The notes below the pieces were generated by a model. It was given only the letters and a program-made list of their open reading frames with translations, did not search any database and was not told the DNA's origin. Of a DNA stretch of 64,000 bases, positions 35,078 to 43,178 are shown one piece after another. Origin of the DNA: JABDGV01 sp964577935 (GTDB taxonomy: Bacteria; Chlamydiota; Chlamydiia; Chlamydiales; FEN-1388); assembly GCA_964577935.1 (NCBI GenBank), contig CAZOAJ010000001.1, forward strand, positions 124,001-188,000, written 5' to 3'. The position numbers were made by a program, and so were the translations under genes. How positions within the stretch are numbered: the stretch's first letter is position 1; each line of letters opens with the position of its first letter.

Positions 35078-37225
35078 TTATCTGCTCAAGACGATTCGAA
35101 GCCCGAAAAATACAAGCTTATCCAAGAGCTCTCGTGGATTGTTAAGACCTGAGCAGACTAACTCAACTTCATCCAAGACGTTGGCCTGACCGAACGGATG
35201 AACATCTGTGCTCTTGACTTCATTTGCATCAAATTTTATTCGCCTCAGGAGGGGGAGGTGATAGACAAGAAGGTTAAAGAATTCAATTGTTGGAGAATAT
35301 GTCTTATAGAGAGAGATTGATGCAACCGATGTTGGAATACATGAAATCAATTCATGCATCGATATATCGATTGGAGTGCAGTTTTCAATAAATAAAGATT
35401 GTAAATGAGTTAATTTTGAAATAGCTACAAGATCTGGGTAGGTAATTGATTGGTTGATGAGAGATATTTTTTTTAGTGAGCTATTAAAATCAATGAGATT
35501 TCCAAGAAATGATGGATGAGGAAGATCTATGCTATTTAATGAAAGCTCTACCAAGCCATTTAAAGAGGGTGAGTAAAAAGGAGTAAGATCACAGAGCGTT
35601 TTGTCCAGAGTAAGTGATTTTAAATGAGATAGGACTAGAGATGAAAGATCGAACCGAACGGTGGGCCGCTTATTTGTTGTGGAAATCAGGAGAGTTTCTA
35701 AGTTTAGAAATGTTGAAAATTTCATGTGCTCATAAGAGTTTTCTCCCACAAGAGATTCCTCTAGATCGTGGAGTTCAAATTGAACAAGCTTATCGGCCTT
35801 AAAAATCTGAGATAATAGGGAGAGAGGAGCATCTCCTGAAATCGAGAATCGTTTGAGTTTTTGCATGTTTAAAGGAATAAATGCATCACTGGTTGAGTAT
35901 CGGCAGTTCTCAAGAGAAAGTTCTTCGATCGGTGCTGTATTCATTGCATGCGCCCATGCAGTGCAAGAGTCTTTATTGGCTGCATCAAAAAAGCAGTTAA
36001 TCAAATGGAGCTTTTGCATGTTTAAGGTGACATGAGGAAGAAAAATTCGCGTAAAATCATCAACTCCAGAAATTACTAGCTCATGAAGGTTTTGGATGCT
36101 TTTCCAATCCGAAATAGGGATATTTTTATCATGTTCATGATCAGATACAAGTGTGAGCCGCGAAAGTTTTTCGAAAGCTTTGAAGGAATTTGAAAAATTG
36201 CTTTCTTGTATATCGGCTTTATGGCAGTTGCGGATATGAAGCTCCTTTAAAGTGGTTTTACTCGCTAAAACCGAGTTTATAAACTTGATGTCGAATAGAC
36301 ATTTATTCAAGGTAAGATTTTGCAATTGGCTAAATGAGGGAGGTGTTTCAACACTATGAAAATTGAGGGAACAGTTCTCGAGTGAAAGCTTTACAACGCT
36401 CTTAAAGCTACATAGAATTTTAGAGATGTGCAATGCTCTCTTATCGAATAATTTCCTGTGGAAATGGATTGCAACTGTTTTCATATTGGCTTTTTCTCCA
36501 ATTTCCGGGAGAATCCGATAAAAATTCTTTGAAAAAACAGCGATCGTTTCTCCTCCGTAAATTGATTCCCAAATCGATTTAATAATTATGTTTTTACTAT
36601 CGGACTTGTCACCTTTTGTGTTGGTTCTATTTAAATGGAGAAATTGCCAGAGCAGTGTCGGTGAATCGCATCTTCCTTTAACGGTTTGAGCGAGTGCCTC
36701 GTCGTTGATAATTCGAGCATGAAGTTTTGGGTGGAGAAAGCTCAAGATATGGCTTATTACTGATAAATCTCCTTCGAAAAATCGCGAGTAAAGAGGAGGG
36801 TATCTGACAATGTATTCGTTTAATACCGGCTTATTACATATCGGAGCCTTATCCCAAAGATATCCCCATGTTCGTTTGCTGATCTGCTGGAGTTTATCAA
36901 TGAACGGAAGATCATTTACTGTCAGGTTTTTTCGTACTTCTACAGAAAGGCTTTTCACTGCGGAACGAACAGCCTGTTGTTGATCAAGTATGTTCGGGAA
37001 TATTGATGTAAAAATATGTTTCGAAATAATCGAGAGGCAAGGACCATTTTCGGAGACAGTTTCGGTAAGTATACAGCTTTGCAAAACGTCAGGATTTGTT
37101 TCGTTAACCTGTTTTTGAAGCAATTGGAGAGTAGTCAGTGGTTGATACGCGTTCATTATAAGGATATCTCGATTGATGTAGTTTCCAGCAGTCAAGCATC
37201 CAGCTTGGTATGGATTGAAATCCAT
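35078..37225 (-). CDS. Leucine-rich-repeat protein, 715 aa
   Basis: Irregular LRRs fill residues about 260-715. Repeats such as VVKLSLENCSLNFHSV, LQNLTLNKCLFDIKF, LKELHIRNCHKADI, IEELSLENCRYST and LQSLFIENCTPI show the LxxLxLxxC pattern of the cysteine-containing (F-box/AMN1-like) subtype. The N-terminal 150 residues are helical and include a possible F-box-like stretch near GDLSVISHILSFLHPKLHAR (about 153-172). It has no signal peptide. Eukaryote-like LRR proteins are common in amoeba-associated chlamydiae and are usually considered effector candidates. Start may be ATG 37225 or the internal ATG near 37156; neither has a strong ribosome binding site. Confidence 0.8.
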   Translation of the reverse strand: MDFNPYQAGCLTAGNYINRDILIMNAYQPLTTLQLLQKQVNETNPDVLQSCILTETVSENGPCLSIISKHIFTSIFPNILDQQQAVRSAVKSLSVEVRKNLTVNDLPFIDKLQQISKRTWGYLWDKAPICNKPVLNEYIVRYPPLYSRFFEGDLSVISHILSFLHPKLHARIINDEALAQTVKGRCDSPTLLWQFLHLNRTNTKGDKSDSKNIIIKSIWESIYGGETIAVFSKNFYRILPEIGEKANMKTVAIHFHRKLFDKRALHISKILCSFKSVVKLSLENCSLNFHSVETPPSFSQLQNLTLNKCLFDIKFINSVLASKTTLKELHIRNCHKADIQESNFSNSFKAFEKLSRLTLVSDHEHDKNIPISDWKSIQNLHELVISGVDDFTRIFLPHVTLNMQKLHLINCFFDAANKDSCTAWAHAMNTAPIEELSLENCRYSTSDAFIPLNMQKLKRFSISGDAPLSLLSQIFKADKLVQFELHDLEESLVGENSYEHMKFSTFLNLETLLISTTNKRPTVRFDLSSLVLSHLKSLTLDKTLCDLTPFYSPSLNGLVELSLNSIDLPHPSFLGNLIDFNSSLKKISLINQSITYPDLVAISKLTHLQSLFIENCTPIDISMHELISCIPTSVASISLYKTYSPTIEFFNLLVYHLPLLRRIKFDANEVKSTDVHPFGQANVLDEVELVCSGLNNPRELLDKLVFFGLRIVLSR

Positions 37226-37423
37226 CGAAGAAGCTTATCATCAAAAAGAGGAACTTCTTCATGTGTGCACAGTTCCAGATTGCTCTTTCATATTTTGTAC
37301 AAATCTGTAATGACACCTTAGGTCCAAAACAATAGGGGACTTTCCTGGCGTTGCTTACCACCTTAGTCGGGGCTTGAGTTATTTGTATAATGAATCTATT
37401 TAAGGGGAATAAGAGATGTTTTG

Positions 37424-37459
37424 CGACTTGCTTCTATCGATTTAACTTGAAGCAAGTCG
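37424..37459. repeat. Inverted repeat between the LRR gene and ndk paralogue
   Basis: An 11-bp perfect stem (37424-37434 with 37449-37459) with a 14-base loop, about 30 bases beyond the stop of the secreted ndk gene at 37488. It may terminate that operon. No T-tract follows on the minus strand. The rest of the 37226-37487 gap holds no supported gene. Confidence 0.5.
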
Positions 37460-37487
37460 TGGAGGGTATTTTCTTCAAAAGAGAAAG

Positions 37488-37976
37488 TTATTGATTCGAG
37501 AAAATTTCATCTTTCGTAAAGAAGATTGGAATTTCGCGCTGTGCGCTTTGTACGCTATCTGATCCATGGACTGCGTTATCCGACTTGCTCTTTCCGAAAA
37601 GTGCTCTGATTGATTTTGGGTCGGCTTGTTTTGGATCGGTTGAGCCAATAAGCTCTCGTGCTTTCTGAACAGCGTTATCACCTTCTAAAACAAGAGCAAC
37701 AACTGGGCCTGAAGTCATGTATGAAACTAGCCCATCAAAAAATGGCTTGCCTTGGTGTTCTTGGTAAAATAGCCCTGCCATTTCAGGTGTCATTTTCGCC
37801 ATTTTCAAGGCAACTACCTTTAATCCATTTGCCTGGAAATGAGCAATGATTTCACCTGCTTTTTGTTCTTTGACAGCCGTAGGTTTTACCATTGAAAAGG
37901 TAGTTTCTGCTAGAAGCAGACATGGAAGAAATACAAGTGCTATTGCGCTTAATGAGAATATAGATTTGAGTTTCAT
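37488..37976 (-). CDS. Nucleoside diphosphate kinase paralogue with signal peptide
   Basis: A complete Ndk preceded by a classical Sec signal peptide. The n-region is MKLKS, the hydrophobic core IFSLSAIALVFLPCLLL, and a likely cleavage is after LLA, before ET. The mature part starts TTFSMVKPTAVKEQKAGEII and contains FFDGLVSYMTSGPVVALVLEG, GSTDPKQADPKSIRALFG and the catalytic histidine in DNAVHGSDS. All active-site features of an Ndk are present. The C-terminus has about 10 extra residues. The start ATG overlaps the stop of trpG/pabA by ATGA, so it is the third gene of a ndk-trpG-ndk' operon. It should not be cytosolic if the signal works. Confidence 0.88.
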   Translation of the reverse strand: MKLKSIFSLSAIALVFLPCLLLAETTFSMVKPTAVKEQKAGEIIAHFQANGLKVVALKMAKMTPEMAGLFYQEHQGKPFFDGLVSYMTSGPVVALVLEGDNAVQKARELIGSTDPKQADPKSIRALFGKSKSDNAVHGSDSVQSAQREIPIFFTKDEIFSNQ

Positions 37977-38563
37977 GTGTTCCTTAATTCAATAAATGAT
38001 GAGATTAATTTATCCCCTGATTCAGTTAAAAAGGATTCAGGGTGAAATTGCAGCCCAAAGATTAATTTCTTTCTATGGGAGAGAGCCATAATCTCTCCTT
38101 CATACGTCGCAGCATCAATCTGCAATTCGGAAGGAAAGCTTTTGTTATCAGCGATCAAAGAGTGGTATCTCCCTACCGATGTAACTTGAGGCATATTCTT
38201 AAATAGGTTCTCTTGGGCATTATGCACTAAAGACCTTTTCCCGTGCATGGGTTTCTTAGCTCGAGATACCTTCCCTCCAAATGCACATGTAATCAATTGA
38301 TGTCCTAAACAGATGCCTAAGAGAGGAAGGGTATTTGTCTGTATGTAAGGCAAGAGGTGATCGTAGTCAAGAGGGTGGCCGGGTCCTGGGCCAATGATAA
38401 TATGAGAGATATGGTGTGGAGGCGCGATCTGTGGGGCTAGATGTGAAATAACTTCACATTCAGCTCCACAGCTTATGACTAGATCACGTAATAAAAACGT
38501 GAAAGAGTCGATACAATCGATAAGAAGAACGCTCGACTTATGAGCAGAGTTCGCTTTGAGCAA
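37973..38563 (-). CDS. pabA: Glutamine amidotransferase, TrpG/PabA type
   Basis: Class I glutamine amidotransferase subunit of anthranilate or aminodeoxychorismate synthase. Motifs: VLLIDCIDSFTFLLRDLV, HIIIGPGPGHP, GICLGHQ with the nucleophilic Cys, and FGLQFHPESFLTESG with catalytic His and Glu. The oxyanion glycines are present. With folK in the window the folate (PabA) role is plausible, but TrpG is equally possible; the chorismate-binding partner is not in the window. The only available start is TTG 38563, overlapping the 3' end of ndk by 26 bases. It ends by ATGA overlap with the secreted ndk. Confidence 0.85.
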   Translation of the reverse strand: MLKANSAHKSSVLLIDCIDSFTFLLRDLVISCGAECEVISHLAPQIAPPHHISHIIIGPGPGHPLDYDHLLPYIQTNTLPLLGICLGHQLITCAFGGKVSRAKKPMHGKRSLVHNAQENLFKNMPQVTSVGRYHSLIADNKSFPSELQIDAATYEGEIMALSHRKKLIFGLQFHPESFLTESGDKLISSFIELRNT

Positions 38564-38960
38564 AGAAGAACGCTACTTCGTTGATGCCATTTTCAATCGA
38601 ATCAGATCCGTGGACAGCATTTGCTTCAATTCCCTCACCAAAGCGAGCTCGGATTGTTTCAGGAGCTGCTTTTTTAGGGTCAGTTGCTCCCATCACATCA
38701 CGATTTTTCATAACTGCATTTTCGCCTTCAAGAGCCATAATAACAACTGGGCCCGAAGTCATAAAATCTACAAGTTCACGAAAGAATGAACGATCTTTAT
38801 GGATCGCATAGAAGAGCTCAGCTTCGCGGACGCTTAAGTTTGCCATCTTCATTCCGATGACACGAAGGCCTGAGTGCTCAAGCATTTCGATGACAGCGCC
38901 GATTTTATTTTTCTTTGTTACATTAGGTTTGATAATGGATAGAGTTCTTTGTACGGGCAT
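38538..38960 (-). CDS. ndk: Nucleoside diphosphate kinase (cytosolic)
   Basis: Standard 140-aa Ndk that equilibrates NDPs and NTPs through a phosphohistidine. Motifs: RTLSIIKPNVTKKNKIGAVI, FFRELVDFMTSGPVVIMALE, GATDPKKAAPETIRARFG and the active-site His in NAVHGSDSIENG. It has no signal peptide. It is the first gene of a three-gene minus-strand operon and its 3' end overlaps the TTG start of trpG/pabA. The second Ndk in this operon shares only the core and appears to be an older duplication. Confidence 0.95.
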   Translation of the reverse strand: MPVQRTLSIIKPNVTKKNKIGAVIEMLEHSGLRVIGMKMANLSVREAELFYAIHKDRSFFRELVDFMTSGPVVIMALEGENAVMKNRDVMGATDPKKAAPETIRARFGEGIEANAVHGSDSIENGINEVAFFFAQSELCS

Positions 38961-39277
38961 GGCTATTTCCTCAAAAATTCTTAAAGGGTAATCAGTATAG
39001 AGCTGACTAACTCTTTTTGCAAACGCAAGGAATATGATATAAGCAATCGTTTTTCATGAACATATTCGAGTTATGCGTTGGGCTTTTTTAAACTGTTTTG
39101 AGCGAAACGTGTAATCTTGATCGAATAAATGAATTCGTAAACTTGTGCTCTTAAGTGAATTGCTTCATGGGTGAAAGCTTTTAAAAAGTTTTTGGAGAAG
39201 TATGCTTCAAATATACTTATATTGCTTTTATAGTGAGTGCATCTCCTTGGAGAATGATTAGGTAGTATCTAAATAAT
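38961..39277. promoter_or_regulatory. Divergent intergenic region between ndk and pheT
   Basis: About 317 bases separate two divergent operons and must contain both promoters. I find no coding sequence. AT-rich blocks lie near 39180-39235 (with TATACT and TATATT) and near 39000-39050 (ATGATATAAG), but I cannot choose hexamers. Confidence 0.35.
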
Positions 39278-41686
39278 ATGCGTCTTCCTCTCTCTTGGCT
39301 TCGCCACTTTTTGCCTCAGCTTCCATCTGCAGAAGCAATTGCTCGACATCTTCAAGACGCGGGCATTGAAGTTGATTCATTTGAAAATATCGAGCCTCGT
39401 TTTTCTGGGATTATTGTTGGACGAGTAGATAAGGTTGAAAAGCACCCTAAAGCCGATCGGCTTGTAATTGCGACGGTTTTTGATGGAAATGCATCTCATC
39501 AAGTCGTATGTGGAGCTTCAAATTGTCGTGAAGGCCTATTGGTCCCCTTTGCACCAGTTGGAAGCAGGATTGGAGGTTCAAATGACCCTAATTCGTTTGT
39601 CATAAAGCAGGCGCAGCTTCGAGGTGTCGATTCCTTTGGCATGCTAGCTGCAGCTGAAGAACTTGGGCTTGAGGAAAAAAGTTCTGGACTCATGGAGCTT
39701 GATGCAAGCTGCATTCCTGGCACAAATTTTGATGAGTATTTTACTGACACTGTTTTGGAGCTGTCATTAACACCTGATTTTGGTCATGCTTTAAGTGTTT
39801 TAGGCATAGCTAGGTTGCTATCTGCACGAACCGGTGACCAAATCCAAATGCCTGTACCTTCATTTGAAGCTCTTCAACAGATTGCTTCGCTCAAAGATGA
39901 ATGGAGCGTTGAAATTGAGAATTTCGATTTTTGTTCAAGGTATAGTGCGTTGGTGCTTTCTGGGGTCCGAGGTGCGCATACTCCTCTTTGGATGAGGCTT
40001 TTACTTGAACGAGCAGGATATCGTCTGATTAGTCCTTTAGTTGATTGTTCAAATTTTGTGATGATGGCGATAGGTCAGCCACTTCATTGTTTTGATCAAA
40101 AAGCATTCCCTTCAAAAAAAATTAGAGTTGGTCTTTTAGGCGCTCAAGCAACTGCAGAGCTTTTGGATGGTAAGGTTGCAGAGCTTCCCATAGGCACAGG
40201 AGTGATTTTTGGCTCCTTTGGTCCTGAGGCCGTCGCTGGGGTTATGGGTATGAAATCGAGTTCTGTAAGCGCCGATACAGAACAATGCATAGTAGAATCT
40301 GCGTATTTTTCACCTCAGGTTGTTCGACGATCTAAGATGCGTGTGGGCGTCTCAAGCGAGTCTTCAAGGCGTTTTGAACGAGGGTGTGATCCTGAGTCGA
40401 CGGTCTTAGCTCTTGCCTATTTTCTCCATCTTGTTCAACAAATGAATGTTAAGGTCTCGATTGATGCGCTCATTGACCAACAGGGGAAAATTCCAGTTTA
40501 TAAAGAAATCGGGTGCAGGCTTAGCCGTGTTAAAGCGATTTTGGGCTATCCTGTATCAGAACAAGAGCTTGATTTTGTCTTTACAAGGCATGGATTTCCT
40601 TGTAAGTGGATATCTCTCGATGAATGTGTAGTAACCATTCCTCCAAGAAGGCATGACCTAAATCAAGAAATAGATCTTATTGAAGAGATATGGAAGCTTC
40701 TTCCTCCACGTTCGCATGAGCAGGCTTCTATGATACGCCCTGATATGCACCCTGACCATCCATTGTATGTCATGGAGACCAAGGTTCGCAAAGCATGTAT
40801 CCAAGCAGGCCTTCAAGAGTGGATAAATTGCAGTTTGATTAGTCCTCAAAAAGCAAAGACAATTGTAGATAGCGGAATAATAGGCTCTGAAATGCTTGTG
40901 AGTGTTTCAAACCCTATGTCGGTTGAGCAGTCTGTTCTTAGGCCAATGCTTTTGCCTGGGATCTTAGAATCTTATGCACGTAATCAAAATGTTCGTGAAC
41001 TTACGTGTCATGCTTTTGAAGTTGGCAATATTCATATGCGAACCGGGACTTCTTTAACGGAGCGATCATCGGTCGGGATTCTTCTTTCTGGAAGTAGTGA
41101 GCAGCACCATTTTGATGAAGAAATTCGTGAGGTAGACTTTCTAGATCTAAAAGGGGTTATTGATGAAGTTTGTTCATTGGTGCGTATATCGCCTACGTAT
41201 GAGCCATCAGAACTTTCTCTTTTACATCCAGGCCGCCAAGCAGCGATATATATTCACGGTGCTCGTACAGGGATTTTAGGGGAGATTCACCCACTAGTCT
41301 TAAAGAAATATGATATCAAACATCGTGTTTACTACGCGGAACTTGATATTCAAGACCTTATGCAATATGCAATGAAGCAATCCATCTATCAGCCGGTTCA
41401 TGAGTTCCCAGGTATAGAACGTGACTGGACAATTACTGTTTCTGAAAAACTCTCATATGCGCGTTTTGAACAATTGATTCGTCAAGAAGAGCCTGAGAAT
41501 TTAGAATCATTCAGACTTCAGTCGATTTTCAGAAGTGAACGAATAGGTAGTGGTATGAAAAATATGACTGTTCGTTTTTATTTCAGAAGTCTAGAGCGTA
41601 CTTTGGAACAACAAGAAGTAGAAGATAGTTTTAATAGTCTTATTCAATCTGTTTCGGCTCATCTATCTCAGGAGCACATGTTATGA
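39278..41686 (+). CDS. pheT: Phenylalanyl-tRNA synthetase beta subunit
   Basis: An 802-aa PheT with the usual domain order. The N-terminus MRLPLSWLRHFLPQLPSAEA is followed by the tRNA-binding domain (VGRVDKVEKHPKADRLVIAT ... VVCGASNCREG), the B3/B4 editing domain, the B5 domain (SRVKAILGYPVSEQELDFVF) and the synthetase-like core (FEVGNIHMRTG, LHPGRQAAIYIHG). The ferredoxin-fold anticodon-binding domain closes it (FPGIERDWTITVSEKLSYAR). Together with PheS it forms the alpha2beta2 enzyme; pheS is not adjacent. ATG start at 39278. Position corresponds to CT475. Confidence 0.96.
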   Translation: MRLPLSWLRHFLPQLPSAEAIARHLQDAGIEVDSFENIEPRFSGIIVGRVDKVEKHPKADRLVIATVFDGNASHQVVCGASNCREGLLVPFAPVGSRIGGSNDPNSFVIKQAQLRGVDSFGMLAAAEELGLEEKSSGLMELDASCIPGTNFDEYFTDTVLELSLTPDFGHALSVLGIARLLSARTGDQIQMPVPSFEALQQIASLKDEWSVEIENFDFCSRYSALVLSGVRGAHTPLWMRLLLERAGYRLISPLVDCSNFVMMAIGQPLHCFDQKAFPSKKIRVGLLGAQATAELLDGKVAELPIGTGVIFGSFGPEAVAGVMGMKSSSVSADTEQCIVESAYFSPQVVRRSKMRVGVSSESSRRFERGCDPESTVLALAYFLHLVQQMNVKVSIDALIDQQGKIPVYKEIGCRLSRVKAILGYPVSEQELDFVFTRHGFPCKWISLDECVVTIPPRRHDLNQEIDLIEEIWKLLPPRSHEQASMIRPDMHPDHPLYVMETKVRKACIQAGLQEWINCSLISPQKAKTIVDSGIIGSEMLVSVSNPMSVEQSVLRPMLLPGILESYARNQNVRELTCHAFEVGNIHMRTGTSLTERSSVGILLSGSSEQHHFDEEIREVDFLDLKGVIDEVCSLVRISPTYEPSELSLLHPGRQAAIYIHGARTGILGEIHPLVLKKYDIKHRVYYAELDIQDLMQYAMKQSIYQPVHEFPGIERDWTITVSEKLSYARFEQLIRQEEPENLESFRLQSIFRSERIGSGMKNMTVRFYFRSLERTLEQQEVEDSFNSLIQSVSAHLSQEHML

Positions 41687-42660
41687 AGCGTTTCACACTC
41701 AGTTTAGTAACTCTTATTGTATTCGTTGGTTGTGCAAAGCAAGCTACAGATCGCGTTGTAGCTCGTAAATACTATAGTTCTTATGGTCCTGAAATTTCCC
41801 AGGTCGATTTTGAAACTCAGGGGAAAACAGGAGAGGTCGTAGAGGTTTCCACAAACGGTATTGAGGTACGTCGATCTTTTATAGATGGAGGTCTTCATGG
41901 GACTTCATCATGGTCGTTTCCATATACACAGGTAATAGAGCGATTTGAAGAGTATGATAATGGATTTTTGATTGCTAAAGGCTTTCATTATGAAAACGGA
42001 ACTCCTCGTTATGAAGAGCAATATGGACCTAACGAGATAAAAATCGTTCGAGGGTGGTATGACGATGGAGCACCTCGGTTGTCAGAAGAGTATAGAAATA
42101 CATGTCTTCTCCGTGGGCAATACACGAATAAGAATGGAGATGTCGAGGCATCGGTTACAGATTCAAAAGGAACTCGAATTGAGCGCCTACGTGATGGTAC
42201 TCTATCATCGCGTGAGCAGATTGTGGGTGGCTTTGCAATATACCGAGAAGACTTTTATTCCAATGGGATGTTGAAAGTTGCATCAGAGATGAAGAATGGT
42301 CAAAAAAATGGTGTAGCAAAAGTATATCTATCCTCAGGGCAGCCTCTTCGAGAAGAAAAATGGTCTAAAGGTGTTTTAAATGGCGATCAAATTTTCTATG
42401 AAAATGGCATAAAAGTTGCTCTCGTTCCTTATTCGCAGGGATACAAGCAAGGTGTTGAGAAGCGATTTAGACCAGGAACAGATGTTGTGGTACAAGAAAT
42501 CACTTGGTATCAAGATGTCCGCCATGGTCCTACAACAACACGAATTGACTCTGAAGAAATCACTGATTGGTATTGGAGAGATTCAAAGGTAAGTAAGGAC
42601 CAGTTTCAAGGTCGCCGTGAAAATCAGAAAAATTCCCGTGCATCTATTCGTGCTGGGTAA
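41683..42660 (+). CDS. Lipoprotein with MORN-like/YwqK repeats (CT476 position)
   Basis: A 325-aa protein with a lipoprotein signal (MKRFTLSLVTLIVFVGCAKQ; Cys in VGC would be lipidated). The mature part has repeated G-x-x-x-x-Y/F-x-x-G motifs: FHYENGTPRYEEQY, GWYDDGAPRLSEEY, DFYSNGMLKVASEMKNGQKN and IFYENGIKVAL, the MORN-variant (YwqK) pattern. The tail is basic. Its ATG overlaps the pheT stop (ATGA), matching CT475-CT476 synteny. Function unknown; probably anchored in a membrane facing the periplasm. Confidence 0.85.
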   Translation: MKRFTLSLVTLIVFVGCAKQATDRVVARKYYSSYGPEISQVDFETQGKTGEVVEVSTNGIEVRRSFIDGGLHGTSSWSFPYTQVIERFEEYDNGFLIAKGFHYENGTPRYEEQYGPNEIKIVRGWYDDGAPRLSEEYRNTCLLRGQYTNKNGDVEASVTDSKGTRIERLRDGTLSSREQIVGGFAIYREDFYSNGMLKVASEMKNGQKNGVAKVYLSSGQPLREEKWSKGVLNGDQIFYENGIKVALVPYSQGYKQGVEKRFRPGTDVVVQEITWYQDVRHGPTTTRIDSEEITDWYWRDSKVSKDQFQGRRENQKNSRASIRAG

Positions 42661-42691
42661 TCGATTAGCCAAGCTTAGTCCCTAGTTATCC

Positions 42692-42724
42692 AAAGCCGCG
42701 GGTATATAGCCGCGGCTTTTCTTT
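42692..42724 (+). terminator. Rho-independent terminator after the pheT operon
   Basis: GC-rich 10-bp stem 42692-42701 (aaagccgcgg) with 42710-42719, an 8-base loop and a T-rich tail, 32 bases after the lipoprotein stop. A good intrinsic terminator. Confidence 0.85.
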
Positions 42725-42736
42725 AAATAACTCACT

Positions 42737-42742
42737 TATAAT
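42737..42742 (+). promoter_or_regulatory. TATAAT box upstream of the 42840 gene
   Basis: Perfect TATAAT at 42737-42742, about 100 bases before the small membrane protein ATG. The -35 position overlaps the terminator tail and is not convincing, so it is a candidate only. Confidence 0.3.
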
Positions 42743-42839
42743 ACAGTCTCCTCTCAAGCAGATCGATTTCTGTTTTTTTTGCGATTGGATTTTAATTTGC
42801 AGTTCCTATATGTGAAATTCAAATAAATAAGGTGGTTTT

Positions 42840-43103
42840 ATGCAGCAAGATAAATGTTGTAGAAAGCAGCTCGTTTCATTTGTCTTTGGATCGGCTGTGA
42901 TGTGGGTAATTTGGTTATTAACCACAACAGATTTTAGAGGGATTCCTTGGCCTGTATACCCAATGGTATTTTGGGCTCTTGCGATTTTTGGAGGATGGCT
43001 TCGTAAAAAATACTGTCCATGTTCGAAAGAAAAGCTCGAAGATTCCTCTTCATGCGATCAATCTTCTTGTGGTTGTTCTGATAAGGATAAAGCTGGCAAA
43101 TAA
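42840..43103 (+). CDS. Small two-helix membrane protein with Cys-rich tail
   Basis: An 87-aa protein. Two hydrophobic helices (VSFVFGSAVMWVIWLL and VYPMVFWALAIFGGWL) flank a short loop, and a Cys-rich tail follows: KKYCPCSKEK...SSSCDQSSCGCSDK. The N-terminus also has CC. Nine or so cysteines in a small protein suggest metal or redox binding, but no known family is recognised. The ATG has AAGGTGG about 5 bases upstream. It stands alone between two terminators. Confidence 0.75.
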   Translation: MQQDKCCRKQLVSFVFGSAVMWVIWLLTTTDFRGIPWPVYPMVFWALAIFGGWLRKKYCPCSKEKLEDSSSCDQSSCGCSDKDKAGK

Positions 43104-43115
43104 ATATCAGATAAA

Positions 43116-43154
43116 ATGGACCCAGGCAAGCAGTCTATGCAATTCTGGGTCCAT
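43116..43154. terminator. Hairpin between 42840 gene and SH3-domain gene
   Basis: Ten-bp perfect stem (43116-43125 with 43145-43154) with a 19-base loop between convergent genes; shared terminator likely. Confidence 0.6.
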
Positions 43155-43178
43155 AATTCCTTGAGGAAACAACTCGAC

